Source of the DNA: Kiloniellaceae bacterium
Lineage (GTDB): Bacteria > Pseudomonadota > Alphaproteobacteria > Kiloniellales > Kiloniellaceae
Assembly (NCBI GenBank): GCA_021776195.1
Contig: JAJFGK010000139.1
Span: 13,755 to 77,754 of the forward strand
Direction of reading: 5' to 3'
DNA length: 64,000 nucleotides
Positions 16,704-25,744 of the stretch are shown piece by piece. The notes below the pieces were generated by a model. The model was not told the DNA's origin and did no database searches. It saw only the letters and a list, made by a program, of their open reading frames with translations. Positions within the stretch are counted from its first letter, which is position 1, and each line of letters opens with the position of its first letter. The position numbers and the translations under genes were made by a program.

Positions 16704-17825
16704 ATGCAGTACCGTAAGCTCGGGTCAAGCGATCTCCAGGTCTCCGAGGTCTGTCTCGGCACCATGACTTGGGGCGAGCAGAACAGCGAGGCCGAGGCCC
16801 ACGAACAGCTCGACTACGCCTTCGACCAAGGCGTGAACTGCATGGACAGCGGCGAAATGTATGCGGTACCGACGCGTCCCGAGACCCAGGGGCGAACCGA
16901 GGAAATCATCGGCACCTGGCTGCAGCGCCAAGCGCGGGACAGGGTCTTGATTTTCGGCAAGGTCACGGGCCCGTCGCCCAAGACCTGGATTCCGCCGAAC
17001 CGCGTGCCGCCGCAGCCGGCCGCCGTGACCCGCATGGACAAGGCGTCGATCCGCGGCGCCATCGAAACCTCCCTGCGGCGCTATCGAACCGACTACATCG
17101 ATCTTGTCGAACTGCATTGGCCGGAGCGTTACGTCGGAACCATGTTCGGCGCCTACCGCTACGACCGTTCGCGCGAGCAGGATGACGTGATTTCATTCCA
17201 AGAGCAGGTCGCCACCCTCCAAACGCTTATCGACGAGGGAAAGGTTCGCGCCTGGGGGCTTTCGAACGAAACGACCTATGGGCTCTGCAAGTTTCACGAG
17301 ACGGCACGGGCAATGGGCGCACCACTGCCAGCGTCACTGCAGAACGATTTCTCGCTCACCGACCGCTCCTTCGAACCGGAGCTCGCCGAAGCCTGCGCCC
17401 CGCGCCACCTCAACATCGGATTTCTCGTCTATGGCGCGCTCTGCGGCGGCACGCTGACGGGCAAGTACCTGGACGGGAATCCGCCCCGCGCCCGCCACAC
17501 GACCTGGCCGACCTTCCAGCCGCGCTATCACTCCGAGACCACCAGATGGGCGGCGGGTGCCTACGCCGCCATCGCCGAACGCCACGGCTTGACCCCGACG
17601 GAACTGGCGCTTGGCTGGGTCTATTCCCGGGAGTACGTCACCTCGACGATTATCGGGGCCACGACAATGACCCAACTGAAGGCCTGCCTCGGCGCCAGGC
17701 ACGTGAAAATCCCCGAGCCGGCGCTCGAAGAGATCGAGCAGCAGCATATGCGCTGCCCCAACCCCAACAAGGCCGCCCGCGCCATCAGCCCCGGCTTCAT
17801 CAAGGATGTCCGTCAGGGCCTGTAG
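16704..17825 (+). CDS. Aldo/keto reductase (Tas-like)
   Basis: A 373-residue TIM-barrel NADP(H)-dependent oxidoreductase; the start MQYRKLGSS is the family's usual opening. The catalytic tetrad is complete: Asp in CMDSGEMY with its Tyr, Lys in FGKVTG, and His in VELHWPERY. GTMTWGEQN and the nucleotide-binding end (STIIGATTMTQL) match the Tas branch, which has a longer loop than AKR1-type enzymes. The substrate is unknown. Confidence 0.88.
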   Translation: MQYRKLGSSDLQVSEVCLGTMTWGEQNSEAEAHEQLDYAFDQGVNCMDSGEMYAVPTRPETQGRTEEIIGTWLQRQARDRVLIFGKVTGPSPKTWIPPNRVPPQPAAVTRMDKASIRGAIETSLRRYRTDYIDLVELHWPERYVGTMFGAYRYDRSREQDDVISFQEQVATLQTLIDEGKVRAWGLSNETTYGLCKFHETARAMGAPLPASLQNDFSLTDRSFEPELAEACAPRHLNIGFLVYGALCGGTLTGKYLDGNPPRARHTTWPTFQPRYHSETTRWAAGAYAAIAERHGLTPTELALGWVYSREYVTSTIIGATTMTQLKACLGARHVKIPEPALEEIEQQHMRCPNPNKAARAISPGFIKDVRQGL

Positions 17826-17846
17826 TCTTCGGTCATTGGGGCGGAA

Positions 17847-18437
17847 TCAAGCGCTGGCCGCCGCCTCGTCCTGCGGCCGATAGATGACCACCAGCGCCTT
17901 TGCCTCGCCCTCCAGGGATCGGCCGCGGTGCGGCAGCGCCGAATCGAAGTAGATACAATCGCCCGGCACCAGAACGAGGGTTTTGTCGGCGATCGCGAAC
18001 TCGACCGAACCCTTGAGGACGAAGAGCATTTCTTCGCCCTGGTGCTCGAAGAAAACGTCGCCTTCGATCCGCGCGGGAAAGGTAAAGACGAAGGGTTCCA
18101 TCGCCTTGTTCTGCATCTTGTGGGCAACGCTCGCGTAGTCGTAGCCGAACGACGACCCGCCCCTGATCGCCTGGCGCCTTTCGCCGGCGCGCACGATGGA
18201 GACACGGCCATCGAAACCTTCAGTCGCCTCGTCCTTTTGAAAGAAGTAGGCGATGTCGGCGTCAAGCGCGCCAGAGATGCGCGACAGCGTTGCGATCGGC
18301 GGCAGCTTCTTGCCGTTCTCGATCTTCGACAGGTAGCCCTTGGTCAAGCCGGTTCGCGCCGCCAGCGCTTCGAGAGTGGCGCCGCGGCTCTTGCGCAGTC
18401 CGCGCAAACGAGGCCCGATTTGCTCTTCGGGTGCCAT
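17847..18437 (-). CDS. XRE-family regulator with C-terminal cupin sensor
   Basis: A 196-residue protein. The N-terminal helix-turn-helix (about 6-62: LRGLRKSRGATLEALAA, LTKGYLSKIENGKKLPPI) is joined to a cupin (about 120-190: FFEHQGEEMLFVLKGSVEF, LVPGDCIYFDSALPHRG). This is the PuuR/YdcN layout, where the cupin senses a small metabolite. A GTG directly precedes the ATG used. The start overlaps the stop of the PfpI gene, so both come from one promoter. A GTTTCCCAA element in that promoter and two copies upstream of the cupin gene at 19550 suggest its operator. Confidence 0.87.
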   Translation of the reverse strand: MAPEEQIGPRLRGLRKSRGATLEALAARTGLTKGYLSKIENGKKLPPIATLSRISGALDADIAYFFQKDEATEGFDGRVSIVRAGERRQAIRGGSSFGYDYASVAHKMQNKAMEPFVFTFPARIEGDVFFEHQGEEMLFVLKGSVEFAIADKTLVLVPGDCIYFDSALPHRGRSLEGEAKALVVIYRPQDEAAASA

Positions 18438-19111
18438 CACCGACCCACCGGCTCAGTGATCGTGGGCAGCCTCCCCTTGTTGGCCTGCCAGGCGGCGCCG
18501 TACTCGATCACCCCGGCGGTATCCTCGGCCGCCGCCGCGCCAAAGAGCCGGCCGATCAGATGCAGGCTCAGGTCGATGGCCAGCGACACCCCACCGCCTG
18601 TCATGACGGCGCCGCAATCGACCACCAGAGCCTCGACCGGGCTGACCTTTGGGTGCTTGCGGCCGAGGATCCGGAGCGGCGCTTCCTCGTCTCCGATCCC
18701 CTGGCGCCGGGTCGTGGCCGCCCTGCCGTCCAGCAGGTCCGTGGCGGCCAGGATCAAAGCGCCGGTGCAGACCGAAGCGATCAGCGCTTGCTCGGACCGT
18801 CGCTTGATGAAGGCCAGGACCGCGGGCTTTTCGCGCTCGGCGGGCCAGCCGGGGCCGCCGCAGACGATCAAGGCATCGGCGTCAGGGCAATCGGCGAAAC
18901 CGTGGTCCGGCAACATGCGCAGGCCGCCGGACAGCTCGATGACTTGATCCGCTTCGGCGACGGTGAAGAATGTCAGCCTGGGCACCACCCGCCTGGCCAT
19001 CGAGAAGACGCCGAAGGTGCCGCCGATATCTATCGGCTCGACCCCATCGTAGACGAAGATCGCTATTCGCCCGGACGCCGGGCGGGGTCTGGCTTCGAGT
19101 GATCCTGTCAT
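18437..19111 (-). CDS. DJ-1/PfpI-family protein (isonitrile hydratase-like)
   Basis: A 224-residue class I glutamine-amidotransferase-like fold: AIFVYDGVEPIDIGG at the first strand, LIVCGGPGW, and the nucleophile elbow SVCTGALILAATDLLDGR with its Cys. The C-terminal part (VDCGAVMTGGGVSLAIDL) matches the GlxA/isonitrile hydratase branch without the AraC domain. It may hydrolyse a small nitrogen compound or act as a sensor. It is the first gene of the operon with the XRE-cupin regulator. Confidence 0.82.
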   Translation of the reverse strand: MTGSLEARPRPASGRIAIFVYDGVEPIDIGGTFGVFSMARRVVPRLTFFTVAEADQVIELSGGLRMLPDHGFADCPDADALIVCGGPGWPAEREKPAVLAFIKRRSEQALIASVCTGALILAATDLLDGRAATTRRQGIGDEEAPLRILGRKHPKVSPVEALVVDCGAVMTGGGVSLAIDLSLHLIGRLFGAAAAEDTAGVIEYGAAWQANKGRLPTITEPVGR

Positions 19112-19150
19112 GCCTTCGGCCTCGGTTGCTGGTTCATGCGTCGCGATCCA

Positions 19151-19179
19151 ATGTTGCCTTTTGGGAAACTTTTTGTCAA
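19151..19179 (-). promoter_or_regulatory. Promoter of the PfpI/XRE-cupin operon with embedded GTTTCCCAA
   Basis: On the minus strand, TTGACA (19179-19174), a 17-base spacer and CAACAT (19156-19151). The spacer contains GTTTCCCAA (19169-19161), the same nonamer found twice in front of the cupin gene at 19550. A protein bound there would block RNA polymerase, consistent with autorepression. Confidence 0.5.
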
Positions 19180-19269
19180 GTCAGCGTAGAGAGGGCGCGT
19201 GCAAATCTCTAAGCTTCTGACTGAAATCGAACTCCTTTGGACCAGTTCGTTTTGAACACCCTCCTTGTG

Positions 19270-19400
19270 TTCTTGTCATTGCCGGGCTTGACGTAGCCCG
19301 CCCCGGGGGGCGAACCGGGGGCAATCCAGGGATTGCACGGTCTGCGCCATTCCTGGACCCTCGGGTCAAGCCCGAGGGTGGCAACAAGCAAATGGGTCAT
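19270..19400. repeat. Dispersed intergenic repeat (GTCATT..GGGCTTGAC / CGGGTCAAGCCCGAGG type)
   Basis: The 438-bp gene gap 19112-19549 is mostly this element. It has nested palindromes such as CCTCGGGTCAAGCCCGAGG and the phrases TTGTCATTGCCGGGCTTGA and GGTCATTCCTG, which are typical of mobile palindromic repeats in alphaproteobacterial genomes. No coding potential is seen in it. Confidence 0.55.
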
Positions 19401-19465
19401 TCCTGTCGGCACTTGAAATCACTCAAGAATCTTGCGTCGGACTCTAAGGAAAAAGAAGATTGCCG

Positions 19466-19525
19466 TTGACTGCGAAGCACCAATTCCACTAGCATTGTTT
19501 CCCAACAGGACACGATGTTTCCCAA
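19466..19525 (+). promoter_or_regulatory. Promoter of the cupin gene with two GTTTCCCAA boxes
   Basis: TTGACT (19466-19471), an 18-base spacer and TAGCAT (19490-19495) form a plausible promoter. TGTTTCCCAA occurs at 19496-19505 and 19516-19525, exactly 20 bp apart (two helical turns), just downstream of the -10. The same nonamer lies in the promoter of the neighbouring XRE-cupin regulator. Confidence 0.5.
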
Positions 19526-19549
19526 TGGCGGCAACGGAAGGGCGGAACC

Positions 19550-19981
19550 ATGACAGCGAAAATGGCCAGGACGGATAAGAAGCCGTCGAAGATTGCCCCG
19601 ACCATCGGCGGTTCGACCTATGTCGATCCGGCGGCGATGGACTGGCGCCCGAGCCAGTTCGAGGGCATCTCCATCAAGGTGCTTTACGAGAACAAGCAGG
19701 AGGGAGAAATGACCTGCCTGCTGAAATGGCAGCCCGGTGCCACTCTGCCCTTCCACAAGCACCCCGAGATCGAGCAGTCCTTCGTGCTCGAGGGTTCGTT
19801 CTACGATCACGATGGTATCTGTCGGGCCGGCGAGTATGTCTGGCGCAAGCCGGGCTCGTTCCACGAGACCCACTCCGACGAAGGCGCCGTGCTGCTGGCC
19901 ATCTACCGCAAGCCGAACATCTTCAAGAACACCGCCGGCTTCTACGACGACCCGGCGCAACAGGGCTTCGAGGCGGACTAG
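19550..19981 (+). CDS. ChrR-like cupin-domain protein
   Basis: A 143-residue single cupin (about 45-125). The metal-binding motifs are visible: PFHKHPEIEQSFVLEGSF (His, His, Glu) and GSFHETHSDE (His) downstream. This is the anti-sigma ChrR/acetylacetone-type cupin branch, but without an N-terminal sigma-binding domain, so it is more likely a small enzyme or binding protein. The start is supported by GGAAGGGCGG. It is probably controlled through the two GTTTCCCAA boxes, and it precedes an enolase-superfamily enzyme by about 100 bp. Confidence 0.82.
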   Translation: MTAKMARTDKKPSKIAPTIGGSTYVDPAAMDWRPSQFEGISIKVLYENKQEGEMTCLLKWQPGATLPFHKHPEIEQSFVLEGSFYDHDGICRAGEYVWRKPGSFHETHSDEGAVLLAIYRKPNIFKNTAGFYDDPAQQGFEAD

Positions 19982-20083
19982 CGTGGTGGAACTGCGATAG
20001 GCCCAGGGTCGGCGACAAACCGGCGATCTTCGGCACGGCCGGCTTCGGTTGCGGTTGGGCGGAAAGGGCCCGAGGATGGCGCC

Positions 20084-21169
20084 ATGATCATCTCGGACAT
20101 TCGCACCAGTCTTCATTCCATCCCCTTTGCCGATCCGCCGAAAACCGGGTTCCTGGCGCTCGAAAACATCGATCTTCTGGTGGTCGAGGTCGAAACCGCC
20201 TCGGGGGTCATCGGCACCGGTCATCTGCATCCACTGGCCGGCGGGCTGCGCACGCTGGAAATGTGCATCCATGAAATGCTGAAACCCCTGTTGATCGGGC
20301 AGGATGCGCGCGCGGTCGAGGCGCTGTGGCAGCGCATGTGGCAGGCAACCTTCATTCAAGGCCGGATGGGGATCACGGTCATGGCCATGTCGGCCCTGGA
20401 CATCGCCCTTTGGGACGCGGTCGGGCGCGCCCAGGGCAAGCCGCTCTGGCAGATCTGGGGCGGGCGGCCCGACCCCTTGCCGGTCTATGGCTCCGGGTGC
20501 TTTCGGGGGCTGGGCCACGACGGGATGATCGAGAAGGCCGAGAAGTTCGTGGCGCAGGGCTTTTCGGCCATCAAGATGCAGGTGGCGCACTGCTTTACCC
20601 ACGACGAAGACATCGCCAACGTCCGCGATATGCGCGACGCGCTCGGCGGCGACATCGAGATCATGGTCGACGTCAATCAGGGCTGGTCGGTGGAGGAGGC
20701 GATTTCAGTCGGTCGGCAGCTCGACGGGCTTGGCATTGCCTGGCTGGAAGAGCCGGTGATGGCCGACGATTTCGAAGGCTACCACAGAATCGCCGAGGCA
20801 ATCGGGACGCCCGTGGTCGGCGGCGAGAACCTCTTCACCCATCACGACTTCAAGCCGTTTTTCGCCAGCGGCAAGATCCCGATCCTGCAGCCGGACATCA
20901 TGCGCGGCGGCTACAGCGAACTGCGGGTCATCGCCGATCTGGCCGCCCGGTCGGGCCTGACGATTGCGCCGCACCTTTTCCCGGAGCTGAGCGCCCACCT
21001 GAACGCCTCTATCGCGAACCCCTCCTGGCTGGAAGACATGGGCTGGTACGCTCACCTGTGGGTCGAGCCGGTCGTGCCGGATAGGGGTCTGATCGTGCCG
21101 CCCGACCGCCCCGGTCACGGCATGGATTTCAAACCGGCGCTGCTGGCCGACCACCCCTATCGCGGCTGA
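20084..21169 (+). CDS. Mandelate racemase/muconate lactonizing enzyme-family protein
   Basis: A 361-residue enolase-superfamily enzyme. The metal ligands are D196 (MVDVNQGW), E222 (WLEEPV) and E248 (VGGENL). K164 (IKMQ) and the H297/D271 dyad (APHLFP, QPDIMRGG) place it in the mandelate racemase subgroup, so it abstracts a proton alpha to a carboxylate, probably as a sugar-acid or hydroxy-acid dehydratase or racemase. It lies between a cupin and a VOC gene on the same strand. Confidence 0.87.
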   Translation: MIISDIRTSLHSIPFADPPKTGFLALENIDLLVVEVETASGVIGTGHLHPLAGGLRTLEMCIHEMLKPLLIGQDARAVEALWQRMWQATFIQGRMGITVMAMSALDIALWDAVGRAQGKPLWQIWGGRPDPLPVYGSGCFRGLGHDGMIEKAEKFVAQGFSAIKMQVAHCFTHDEDIANVRDMRDALGGDIEIMVDVNQGWSVEEAISVGRQLDGLGIAWLEEPVMADDFEGYHRIAEAIGTPVVGGENLFTHHDFKPFFASGKIPILQPDIMRGGYSELRVIADLAARSGLTIAPHLFPELSAHLNASIANPSWLEDMGWYAHLWVEPVVPDRGLIVPPDRPGHGMDFKPALLADHPYRG

Positions 21170-21252
21170 CCGATATTGAAGCGGGGTGAAGTGGCCAAAC
21201 TGTCGCCGAGCGCGTAATCTCGGCGGCGGAAGGTTTTGTAGGAGAGACAAGC

Positions 21253-21648
21253 TTGAAACAGATCACGAGGATCAACCACGTCGGCCTGAGAGTCCGCGAT
21301 CTGGAGGTCACTCGGGCCTTCTACGATAAATTGGGCTTTGAATTCATCGTCGGGCCCATCGGACCGGAGCCCGTTGCCATCATGGAGCATCCATCGGGCG
21401 TCAATATCAACTTCATCCTCAACGCGTCGTCCGATGCGTCCGATGTCAACCTGCTGATGGACGTCACGGCCAAACACACGGGCTACACCCATATGGCGCT
21501 GGAGATCACCGATGTCGAGGCGGTCAGGCAGCAGCTATCCGACCATGGAATCGCGATCACCGAGACCGTGGAGATGCCCGACGGCATGGTGCTGATGTTT
21601 GTGCGCGACCCCGACGGCAACGTCATCGAGTTTCATAAAACGCCCTGA
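21253..21648 (+). CDS. VOC-superfamily (glyoxalase/dioxygenase-like) protein
   Basis: A 131-residue protein from a TTG start behind GGAGAG; no ATG exists near the conserved N-terminus. Two beta-alpha-beta-beta-beta modules are seen: INHVGLRVRDLEVTRAFYDKLGF (family opening, metal His) and YTHMALEITDVEAV, with F-x-RDPDGNVIEFH at the end carrying the usual metal Glu. Substrate unknown. It probably shares a transcript with the enolase-superfamily gene upstream. Confidence 0.82.
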   Translation: MKQITRINHVGLRVRDLEVTRAFYDKLGFEFIVGPIGPEPVAIMEHPSGVNINFILNASSDASDVNLLMDVTAKHTGYTHMALEITDVEAVRQQLSDHGIAITETVEMPDGMVLMFVRDPDGNVIEFHKTP

Positions 21649-21754
21649 CCGACGGCACTTTGAGCCCGCCCCTGACCCGGCCCTGACCCGCCGCGCCGGA
21701 CCGCGTCCCGCCCGCGATGCCGCAATGTCGGTTTTGCGGTGCTCACCCGAAGAT

Positions 21755-22213
21755 CTACCACTCGACATCGAGACCCTCGACGTCGGCGATGAGACCGACG
21801 CTTTCAATCGCCGCCTTCGCATGGGCCTCGTCGCCAGCGCCGGTATCGCCGGCGACCGCGACCGCGCCGAGGATGGCGCCGCTTTCGTCGCGCACAAGAA
21901 CGCCACCGAGCGCCCCCCAAAGAGGCAAGCCCACCCTGCTCTGGGCAACCCGCGATGCGCTCTCGAACCAGGTCGGTTTCTTCAAGGCCAAGTCCATGAT
22001 GGCCCGGGTGGGCATGCCGATCACCACGCTCGACTTCGCCTTGGATTCCGCGATGTCCAACAACAACGGCGGTGCACCGGGCTCTCTGGTCAGGTTCAGG
22101 GCGTATCCGCTGGCATCGACCACCGCCGCGGCAAGAAGGATAGAAGGGTGGATTCGGGGCCCGGCAAGCGCGTGGTCCACAATCGAGCGAACTTGGTCCA
22201 GGGTCAAAGTCAT
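21755..22213 (-). CDS. GlcG/HbpS-family protein
   Basis: A 152-residue protein of the GlcG/HbpS heme-degrading-like fold. Typical features: LAAAVVDASGYALNLTRE-type strand, then an AKAKSS-like helix, and the end GGVLVRDESGAILGAVAVAGDTGAGDE. Family members bind heme or cobalamin or sit with glycolate/diol catabolism genes. It is third of three minus-strand genes (23359 to 21755) that may form a loose operon. Confidence 0.8.
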   Translation of the reverse strand: MTLTLDQVRSIVDHALAGPRIHPSILLAAAVVDASGYALNLTREPGAPPLLLDIAESKAKSSVVIGMPTRAIMDLALKKPTWFESASRVAQSRVGLPLWGALGGVLVRDESGAILGAVAVAGDTGAGDEAHAKAAIESVGLIADVEGLDVEW

Positions 22214-22327
22214 CGTGGGGGATTCCTTGCTGGCGATTGGGGCCGATCTCTCAACCGAGCGGTCACGATGTTTTAGTGTGACCTGCGGCCGAACAGGCTG
22301 TGTCTTTCAAAAAAATCAGCCAGGCCA

Positions 22328-22705
22328 TCAAACGACCCGTTCCGCGCCGTAGTAGACCTCTTCAATGTTCAGCAGGACGGCGCTCTTGCCCGGGTAGTTG
22401 GGGCTCAACCAACTTTTCATATCGTCGAACACCGGGCCGCTGGGGTGGTGTTCTATGGTCCCCTTGACCTGATAAGCCTCTCGCTCCGGCGCTAGGTAGA
22501 GCAATGACGCCTTGCCGCCAGACTCGATATTCTCCAGGGTTTTGTGCATCGCGTTGTTCGCGATGACGAAGGTCTCGTCATTGACCAGCTCGGCGCAGAG
22601 TATCCAGATAGCGTTGGGCACTCCATCGCTGTCGGACGTGGTGAGAACCATCCGCTTCTCGCGCTTGAGCCAGGCTTGATGGGCTTCCGGGGTAAGGCTC
22701 GGCAT
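22328..22705 (-). CDS. Pyridoxamine 5'-phosphate oxidase-family protein
   Basis: A 125-residue split-barrel flavin-binding-type protein: MVLTTSDSDGVPNAIWI at the first strands, FVIANNAMHKTLENI and YQVKGTIEHHPSGPVFD later. The length suits the small FMN/F420-binding subfamily rather than PdxH. The cofactor and substrate cannot be fixed. It lies 57 bases after the thiol-dioxygenase-like gene on the same strand. Confidence 0.8.
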   Translation of the reverse strand: MPSLTPEAHQAWLKREKRMVLTTSDSDGVPNAIWILCAELVNDETFVIANNAMHKTLENIESGGKASLLYLAPEREAYQVKGTIEHHPSGPVFDDMKSWLSPNYPGKSAVLLNIEEVYYGAERVV

Positions 22706-22762
22706 GGCTAATCCAATACTGTTGTGGCGTTCAATGGAGAGGCCGAAGACGTGCCGGCCGCA

Positions 22763-23359
22763 TCACCGGGCATCGGTGATACTGCCGAGCTCTTCCAGAA
22801 GAAAGCGTTCGGCCCTGTTCTCGGCCAGGTCGTACTTCCAGCGCTCGCCCTGGAGGGCGAAGGTCTTGGCATAGAGGTGAAGGTGCAACAGCGGCCGACC
22901 GTCCAGGGCATTCACCTCGTGAACACCGTCCGGCTGCATGGCGATGGCTTGGCCCGGCGCCACAATGAGCTCGCCCTTCTTGACCAAGGGGCCATTGCCT
23001 GGATCATCCGCGTCTCGCCGCAGGTAAAGCTGGTGACGTTCGCGGCCCTGAACCGCCGCTATTATGGCCCATGAATCGCCATGATCGTGGGGTGCGTAGT
23101 ACTGGTGTGGCGCCCCCGAATTGACATAGAGGGCATGACTGCCGTCCTCATTCGCGTGAATGAGGTAGGACCGCTCCATGGCATCGTCCTCGGGAAGCGG
23201 AAAATTCGCGAAGGTGAAGAGATCCGCCCGCGCGGCCAGCGCGATCAGCCGGGCCTTGCCCCTGTCCAAATTCTGGACGGTGGGACCCGGCTCCAAGATG
23301 CCCCGTATGTCGCCGATGGCATCCGAGACGATTCGATTTCGCTCGTCGTTCTGGCTCAT
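22763..23359 (-). CDS. Cysteine dioxygenase-like cupin
   Basis: A 198-residue cupin resembling the thiol (cysteine/3-mercaptopropionate) dioxygenases. H91 and H93 in APHDHGDSWAII and H147 in PDGVHEV give the three-His iron site. RERHQLYLRR and LLHLHLYAK complete the barrel. The expected reaction is O2-dependent oxidation of a thiol to a sulfinate, but the sequence does not reveal the thiol. It is first in a minus-strand series with the PNPOx-like and GlcG-like genes. Confidence 0.75.
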   Translation of the reverse strand: MSQNDERNRIVSDAIGDIRGILEPGPTVQNLDRGKARLIALAARADLFTFANFPLPEDDAMERSYLIHANEDGSHALYVNSGAPHQYYAPHDHGDSWAIIAAVQGRERHQLYLRRDADDPGNGPLVKKGELIVAPGQAIAMQPDGVHEVNALDGRPLLHLHLYAKTFALQGERWKYDLAENRAERFLLEELGSITDAR

Positions 23360-23609
23360 ACAACCGCCCTCCGATGGAACCTTCGTGATCCGGCACAGTA
23401 GTCCGCATGGCCAATGCTAATGACAGGATCGGGTCAATGGCAATACGACGCCAAACCAATGATCGCAAGGCGCGGCACTGCCCAAATGCGAGTCCCGTCC
23501 TGGCTTGATCCGGCTGTCGTAGAGCGCCCGCCGCGACTGCGCGATCGACTTGGGCAATGGAGGATCTGGCCGATCTCGACTGCTCCAGGGTCAACCTTTC
23601 CGGCGCGGC

Positions 23610-25733
23610 TCAACAGACCCACCGGACGATCGCGGCATCCAAACCAAGCGCGCCCTGGCCATCCGGCAGCACCAGGAAGGGGTTGATGTCGAGACTTTCG
23701 ATGGCCGCGCCGTGGGAGGCGGCGAAATGCGACAGCGCGACCAGGGCGCCGACAAGAGCCTCCTGGTCGGCCGGCGGGCGCCCGCGGGCGCCGTCCAACA
23801 GGGCGCGCCCCTTGAGCTCGGCGATCATGGCGCGGGCCTCCGCGGGGCCGAAGGGGGCATGGCGCAGCGCCACGTCGCCCAGGACCTCGACCAGGATGCC
23901 GCCAAGACCCAGCATCACCATCGGCCCGAAGACCGGGTCGCGCTGTACCCCCAGGATGGTCTCGATACCGCCCGGCGGCGCCTGGGGCGACAGCAGCAGG
24001 CCCTCGATGCGGGCGCCGGGCGCGGCAACACGAACCGTCTCCAGGATTTCGGTCCAGGCCTGGCGCAGGCCCGCCTCGTGGGCAATGCCCAGGCGCACGC
24101 CACCGGCCTCGGTCTTGTGCAGGATGTCGGGCGAGGCAATTTTCATGACCAGCGGCCAGCCGAGTTCCTCGGCGGCCGCGACCGCCTCGTCGGGGCCCGT
24201 CACCAGGCGGTCCTCGACCATGGCGATGCCGGCGGCGGCGAGGATCTGCTTGGCCTGCTGTTCGCCCAGCGCGCCGGCGGGCAGTGGCGGACCTTCGAAA
24301 CCAGGGGCCTCGCCCGGGTCCCGGGGCACGGCAAAGCGCCGCGCAAACCAGCGCAGCGCGGCGACCGCGCGCACCGCCCGGGTCGGGTCCTCGAAGACCA
24401 GACAGCCCGCCGCCTCGTAACGCGCGACGACCTCCGGCGGCCCGACCATGCAGCTGACCAGGACCCGGTCGGGAAACTCGGCGCGGGCCTTGGCGAAGGC
24501 CTCCAGGGTCGGCTCCAGGGAGCCCGGCGCGGCCGCCCCCGAGGTCAAAAAGGCGATCACCGCGGCATAGCCGCCCTCGGCCAGCATGGCCTCCAGGCAG
24601 GCGGCAAAGAGGCCCTTGTCGTTATAGAAATGCCCGGTGAAATCGACTGGATTGCGCGCCACGGCAAAGGGCAGGCGTTCCTTGATTCGCGCCTCGGCGT
24701 CTTTCGGCATGGGCGCGACGGCAAGCCCGAAGTCGGCCGCCGCGTCGGCCATCTGGGCGCCGACACCGCCGGAAATAGTGGTCAGCCCGAGACCGTCATG
24801 GGCCGGAAAAACCCCGCCGGCCGCGGCGTAGGCGACGTCCAGCAGTTCGCCGGTGTCGCGGGCGCGGTAGGCGCCGTACTGGCGCAGCACGGCGTCATAG
24901 ACCCGGTCCGACCCAGCCAGGGAGGCGGTGTGGGAGGCCACCGCGGCGGCTCCGATCTCGGAGGTGCCGACCTTCATGAAGACCACCGCCTTGCCCAGGG
25001 CGCGAGCCCGGTCGAGCGCCGCCAGCAGGCGGCCGGGATCGGTGATGCCCTCGGCATAGGCCATGACCACCTTGATCCGCGGGTCCTCGATCAGCCAGGC
25101 CAGGGCCTCGGGCATGGCCAGGTCGCATTCGTTGCCGGTGGTGATCCAGCTGCGCAGCTTGAGGCCGCGGTTGCGCGCCAACACCGAGACATGACTGCCG
25201 TAGGCGCCGCTCTGGCTCGCCAGGCCGACCACGCCAGGCTCGGGGAAGCCGTCCTCCAGGGTCGCGGTGAAGGTCGCGAAGAAGCCGAGCTCGGAATCAT
25301 AGGAGCCCAGACAGTTGGGCCCCATGATGCGCAAGCCGCCGCCGCGGGCGATGGCGGCGAGGTCCGCCTGAACCGCCGCCCCCTCGGCGCCGACCTCGGC
25401 AAAGCCGGCGGAGAAGATGATCGCGCCGCCGACCCCCTTGTCGGCGCAGGCCTGCACGGCCGCCGGCACCAACGGCGCCGGCAGGGCGATGATCGCCGCG
25501 TCGACCGCCTCGGGCAGGTCCGCGATGCCGGAATAGCTGGCGATCCCCTGCACCGTCTCGCGCTTGGGGTTGACCGGATAGACCGGCCCGGCGAAGCCGG
25601 CGCGCCTGAGGTAGCTGAGCGGGCGCCCGCCAATCCGTCCCGGATCGTCCGAGGCGCCGACCACGGCGACCGAGCGCGGCCGCAGCATGCGGTCCAGCGC
25701 GGTCCTTGGCACGGGCGTGACGTCCTCTGCCAT
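23610..25733 (-). CDS. NDP-forming acyl-CoA synthetase (acetate--CoA ligase family)
   Basis: A 707-residue fused alpha/beta protein. The order is CoA-binding Rossmann domain (SVAVVGASDDPGRIGG, YPVNPKR), two succinyl-CoA-ligase-like domains (GGAIIFSAGFAEVG, IMGPNCLG, SGAYGSH), then a C-terminal ATP-grasp domain (GWPLVMKIASPDILHKTEAGGVRLG). It should make acyl-CoA from acid, CoA and ATP, or run in reverse. I prefer the ATG at 25733, with AAGGA 7 bases upstream, over a TTG at 25748 that overlaps the upstream stop. It follows the acyl-CoA dehydrogenase in one operon. Confidence 0.9.
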   Translation of the reverse strand: MAEDVTPVPRTALDRMLRPRSVAVVGASDDPGRIGGRPLSYLRRAGFAGPVYPVNPKRETVQGIASYSGIADLPEAVDAAIIALPAPLVPAAVQACADKGVGGAIIFSAGFAEVGAEGAAVQADLAAIARGGGLRIMGPNCLGSYDSELGFFATFTATLEDGFPEPGVVGLASQSGAYGSHVSVLARNRGLKLRSWITTGNECDLAMPEALAWLIEDPRIKVVMAYAEGITDPGRLLAALDRARALGKAVVFMKVGTSEIGAAAVASHTASLAGSDRVYDAVLRQYGAYRARDTGELLDVAYAAAGGVFPAHDGLGLTTISGGVGAQMADAAADFGLAVAPMPKDAEARIKERLPFAVARNPVDFTGHFYNDKGLFAACLEAMLAEGGYAAVIAFLTSGAAAPGSLEPTLEAFAKARAEFPDRVLVSCMVGPPEVVARYEAAGCLVFEDPTRAVRAVAALRWFARRFAVPRDPGEAPGFEGPPLPAGALGEQQAKQILAAAGIAMVEDRLVTGPDEAVAAAEELGWPLVMKIASPDILHKTEAGGVRLGIAHEAGLRQAWTEILETVRVAAPGARIEGLLLSPQAPPGGIETILGVQRDPVFGPMVMLGLGGILVEVLGDVALRHAPFGPAEARAMIAELKGRALLDGARGRPPADQEALVGALVALSHFAASHGAAIESLDINPFLVLPDGQGALGLDAAIVRWVC

Positions 25734-25744
25734 CGGCCCGTCCT

